Below, piece by piece: positions 63,636 to 64,000 of a DNA stretch of 64,000 nt. Position numbers and translations under genes: made by a program. Under the pieces are notes generated by a model. That model searched no databases and had not been told where the DNA came from. It was given only the letters and a program-made list of their open reading frames with translations. Each line of letters begins with the position of its first letter. The stretch's first letter is position 1. Source of the DNA: JACVRW01 sp963757815 (GTDB lineage Bacteria; Actinomycetota; Thermoleophilia; Solirubrobacterales; Thermoleophilaceae); the NCBI GenBank assembly GCA_963757815.1, contig CAVWSN010000018.1, positions 124,001 through 188,000 on the forward strand. The letters are read 5' to 3'.

Positions 63636-64000
63636 GTGCTCGCCTCGATTACCGACCCCATCGTCGAGGTGGCCGTGGACGTCGTGGATGCGATGGGGCT
63701 GCCGGGGGTGTTCATCCTGATGCTCCTGGAGTCGGCCTGCATCCCGGTGCCCAGCGAGGCCACCATGCTGTTCGCCGGCTTCAACGTGTCGCGCGGCGAA
63801 TACAGCCTGTTCGCCGCCACGATGGTCGGATCGGTCGCCAATCTCGTCGGATCCTGGCTCGCCTACTGGATCGGATACATAGGCCGCGTCGACATCCTCG
63901 AGAAGCACGGCAAGAAGCTCCACATCAAGCAGTCCCATCTCCAGTGGGCGGACCGCTGGTTCGAGCGCCACGGCGACGCCACGGTCTTCTTCACCCGGAT
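63636..64000 (+). CDS. DedA-family membrane protein (3' partial)
   Basis: The first ~121 residues from GTG 63636 are in the window. LESACIPVPSEATMLFAGF and GSVANLVGSWLAYWIGY are DedA/SNARE-associated motifs; HGDATVFFTR is where the family's conserved F-x-R-F-x-P-x-x-R begins. Known members affect undecaprenyl phosphate or lipid recycling, fitting the polysaccharide neighbourhood. Confidence 0.85.
   Translation, partial: MLASITDPIVEVAVDVVDAMGLPGVFILMLLESACIPVPSEATMLFAGFNVSRGEYSLFAATMVGSVANLVGSWLAYWIGYIGRVDILEKHGKKLHIKQSHLQWADRWFERHGDATVFFTR

Overview
The window is GC-rich (roughly 70%) bacterial DNA, densely packed, with many 4-base start/stop overlaps (ATGA, GTGA), frequent GTG starts and leaderless-looking starts. 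A GAAC-N4-GTTC SOS box, HutC/DasR-type operators, a form II-like CO dehydrogenase cluster, a LytR-C protein, a DUF3105 protein and cyclase/ATPase/TPR regulators all point to an actinomycete, most likely a Thermoleophilia-type lineage; that placement is inference. No tRNA, rRNA, CRISPR array, transposase or integrase was recognised.

Layout. 1-7.7 kb (+): a polyamine/phosphonate-type ABC importer (binding protein, two permeases, ATPase), then two short-chain dehydrogenases, an unknown tandem-repeat protein, a sugar isomerase-like TIM barrel and a DMT-family transporter. 7.7-10.9 kb (-): a third SDR, a zinc alcohol/polyol dehydrogenase and an FGGY sugar kinase, the last two run together by a frameshift. 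10.9-13.7 kb (+): a carboxylesterase and a secreted subtilase. 13.7-24.4 kb: a complete amino-sugar utilisation locus (secreted GH20 hexosaminidase, CUT2-type sugar ABC importer, GlcNAc kinase, NanE epimerase, GntR regulator, SIS-type GlcN6P deaminase, NagA), with four DasR-like operators, but every gene is broken by frameshifts and some by TAG stops. 24.5-30.5 kb: SOS-regulated dinB, small hydrolases, an AlkZ-like DNA glycosylase, a MocR regulator and a MarR regulator. 30.6-38.8 kb (-): a cox cluster, coxS-L-M-D(MoxR)-E(VWA)-XdhC/CoxI (two pieces)-MocA-CoxG. 38.9-42.1 kb (+): hydrolase, DUF3105 protein, PGRP amidase. 42.2-54 kb and 59.4-64 kb: surface polysaccharide genes (initiating sugar transferase, GT4, GT2, O-antigen ligase-like, GT-C, formyltransferase, CapD-like, DUF354, LytR-C) mixed with a PQQ-propeller protein and a FlgD-Ig protein. 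53.9-59.4 kb: a LacI regulator divergent from a small exported protein, a GNAT and a class III cyclase/ATPase/TPR regulator.

The most distinctive feature is the amino-sugar regulon. On paper it is a full chitin/murein-sugar pathway: outside hydrolysis, uptake, phosphorylation, ManNAc6P epimerisation, deacetylation, and deamination/isomerisation to fructose-6-phosphate. Its GntR repressor is encoded inside it and its operators are well preserved. The coding sequences nevertheless carry dozens of indels, far more than the single frameshifts scattered elsewhere (near 9.56, 13.3, 33.3, 40.6, 41.9 and 58.5 kb). Either the locus is a recent pseudogene cluster or the consensus there is poor; read-level data would decide. 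Other points of interest are a palindromic divergent promoter with both start codons inside its arms, and a 36-bp hairpin repeat present once as a terminator and once inside a coding sequence.
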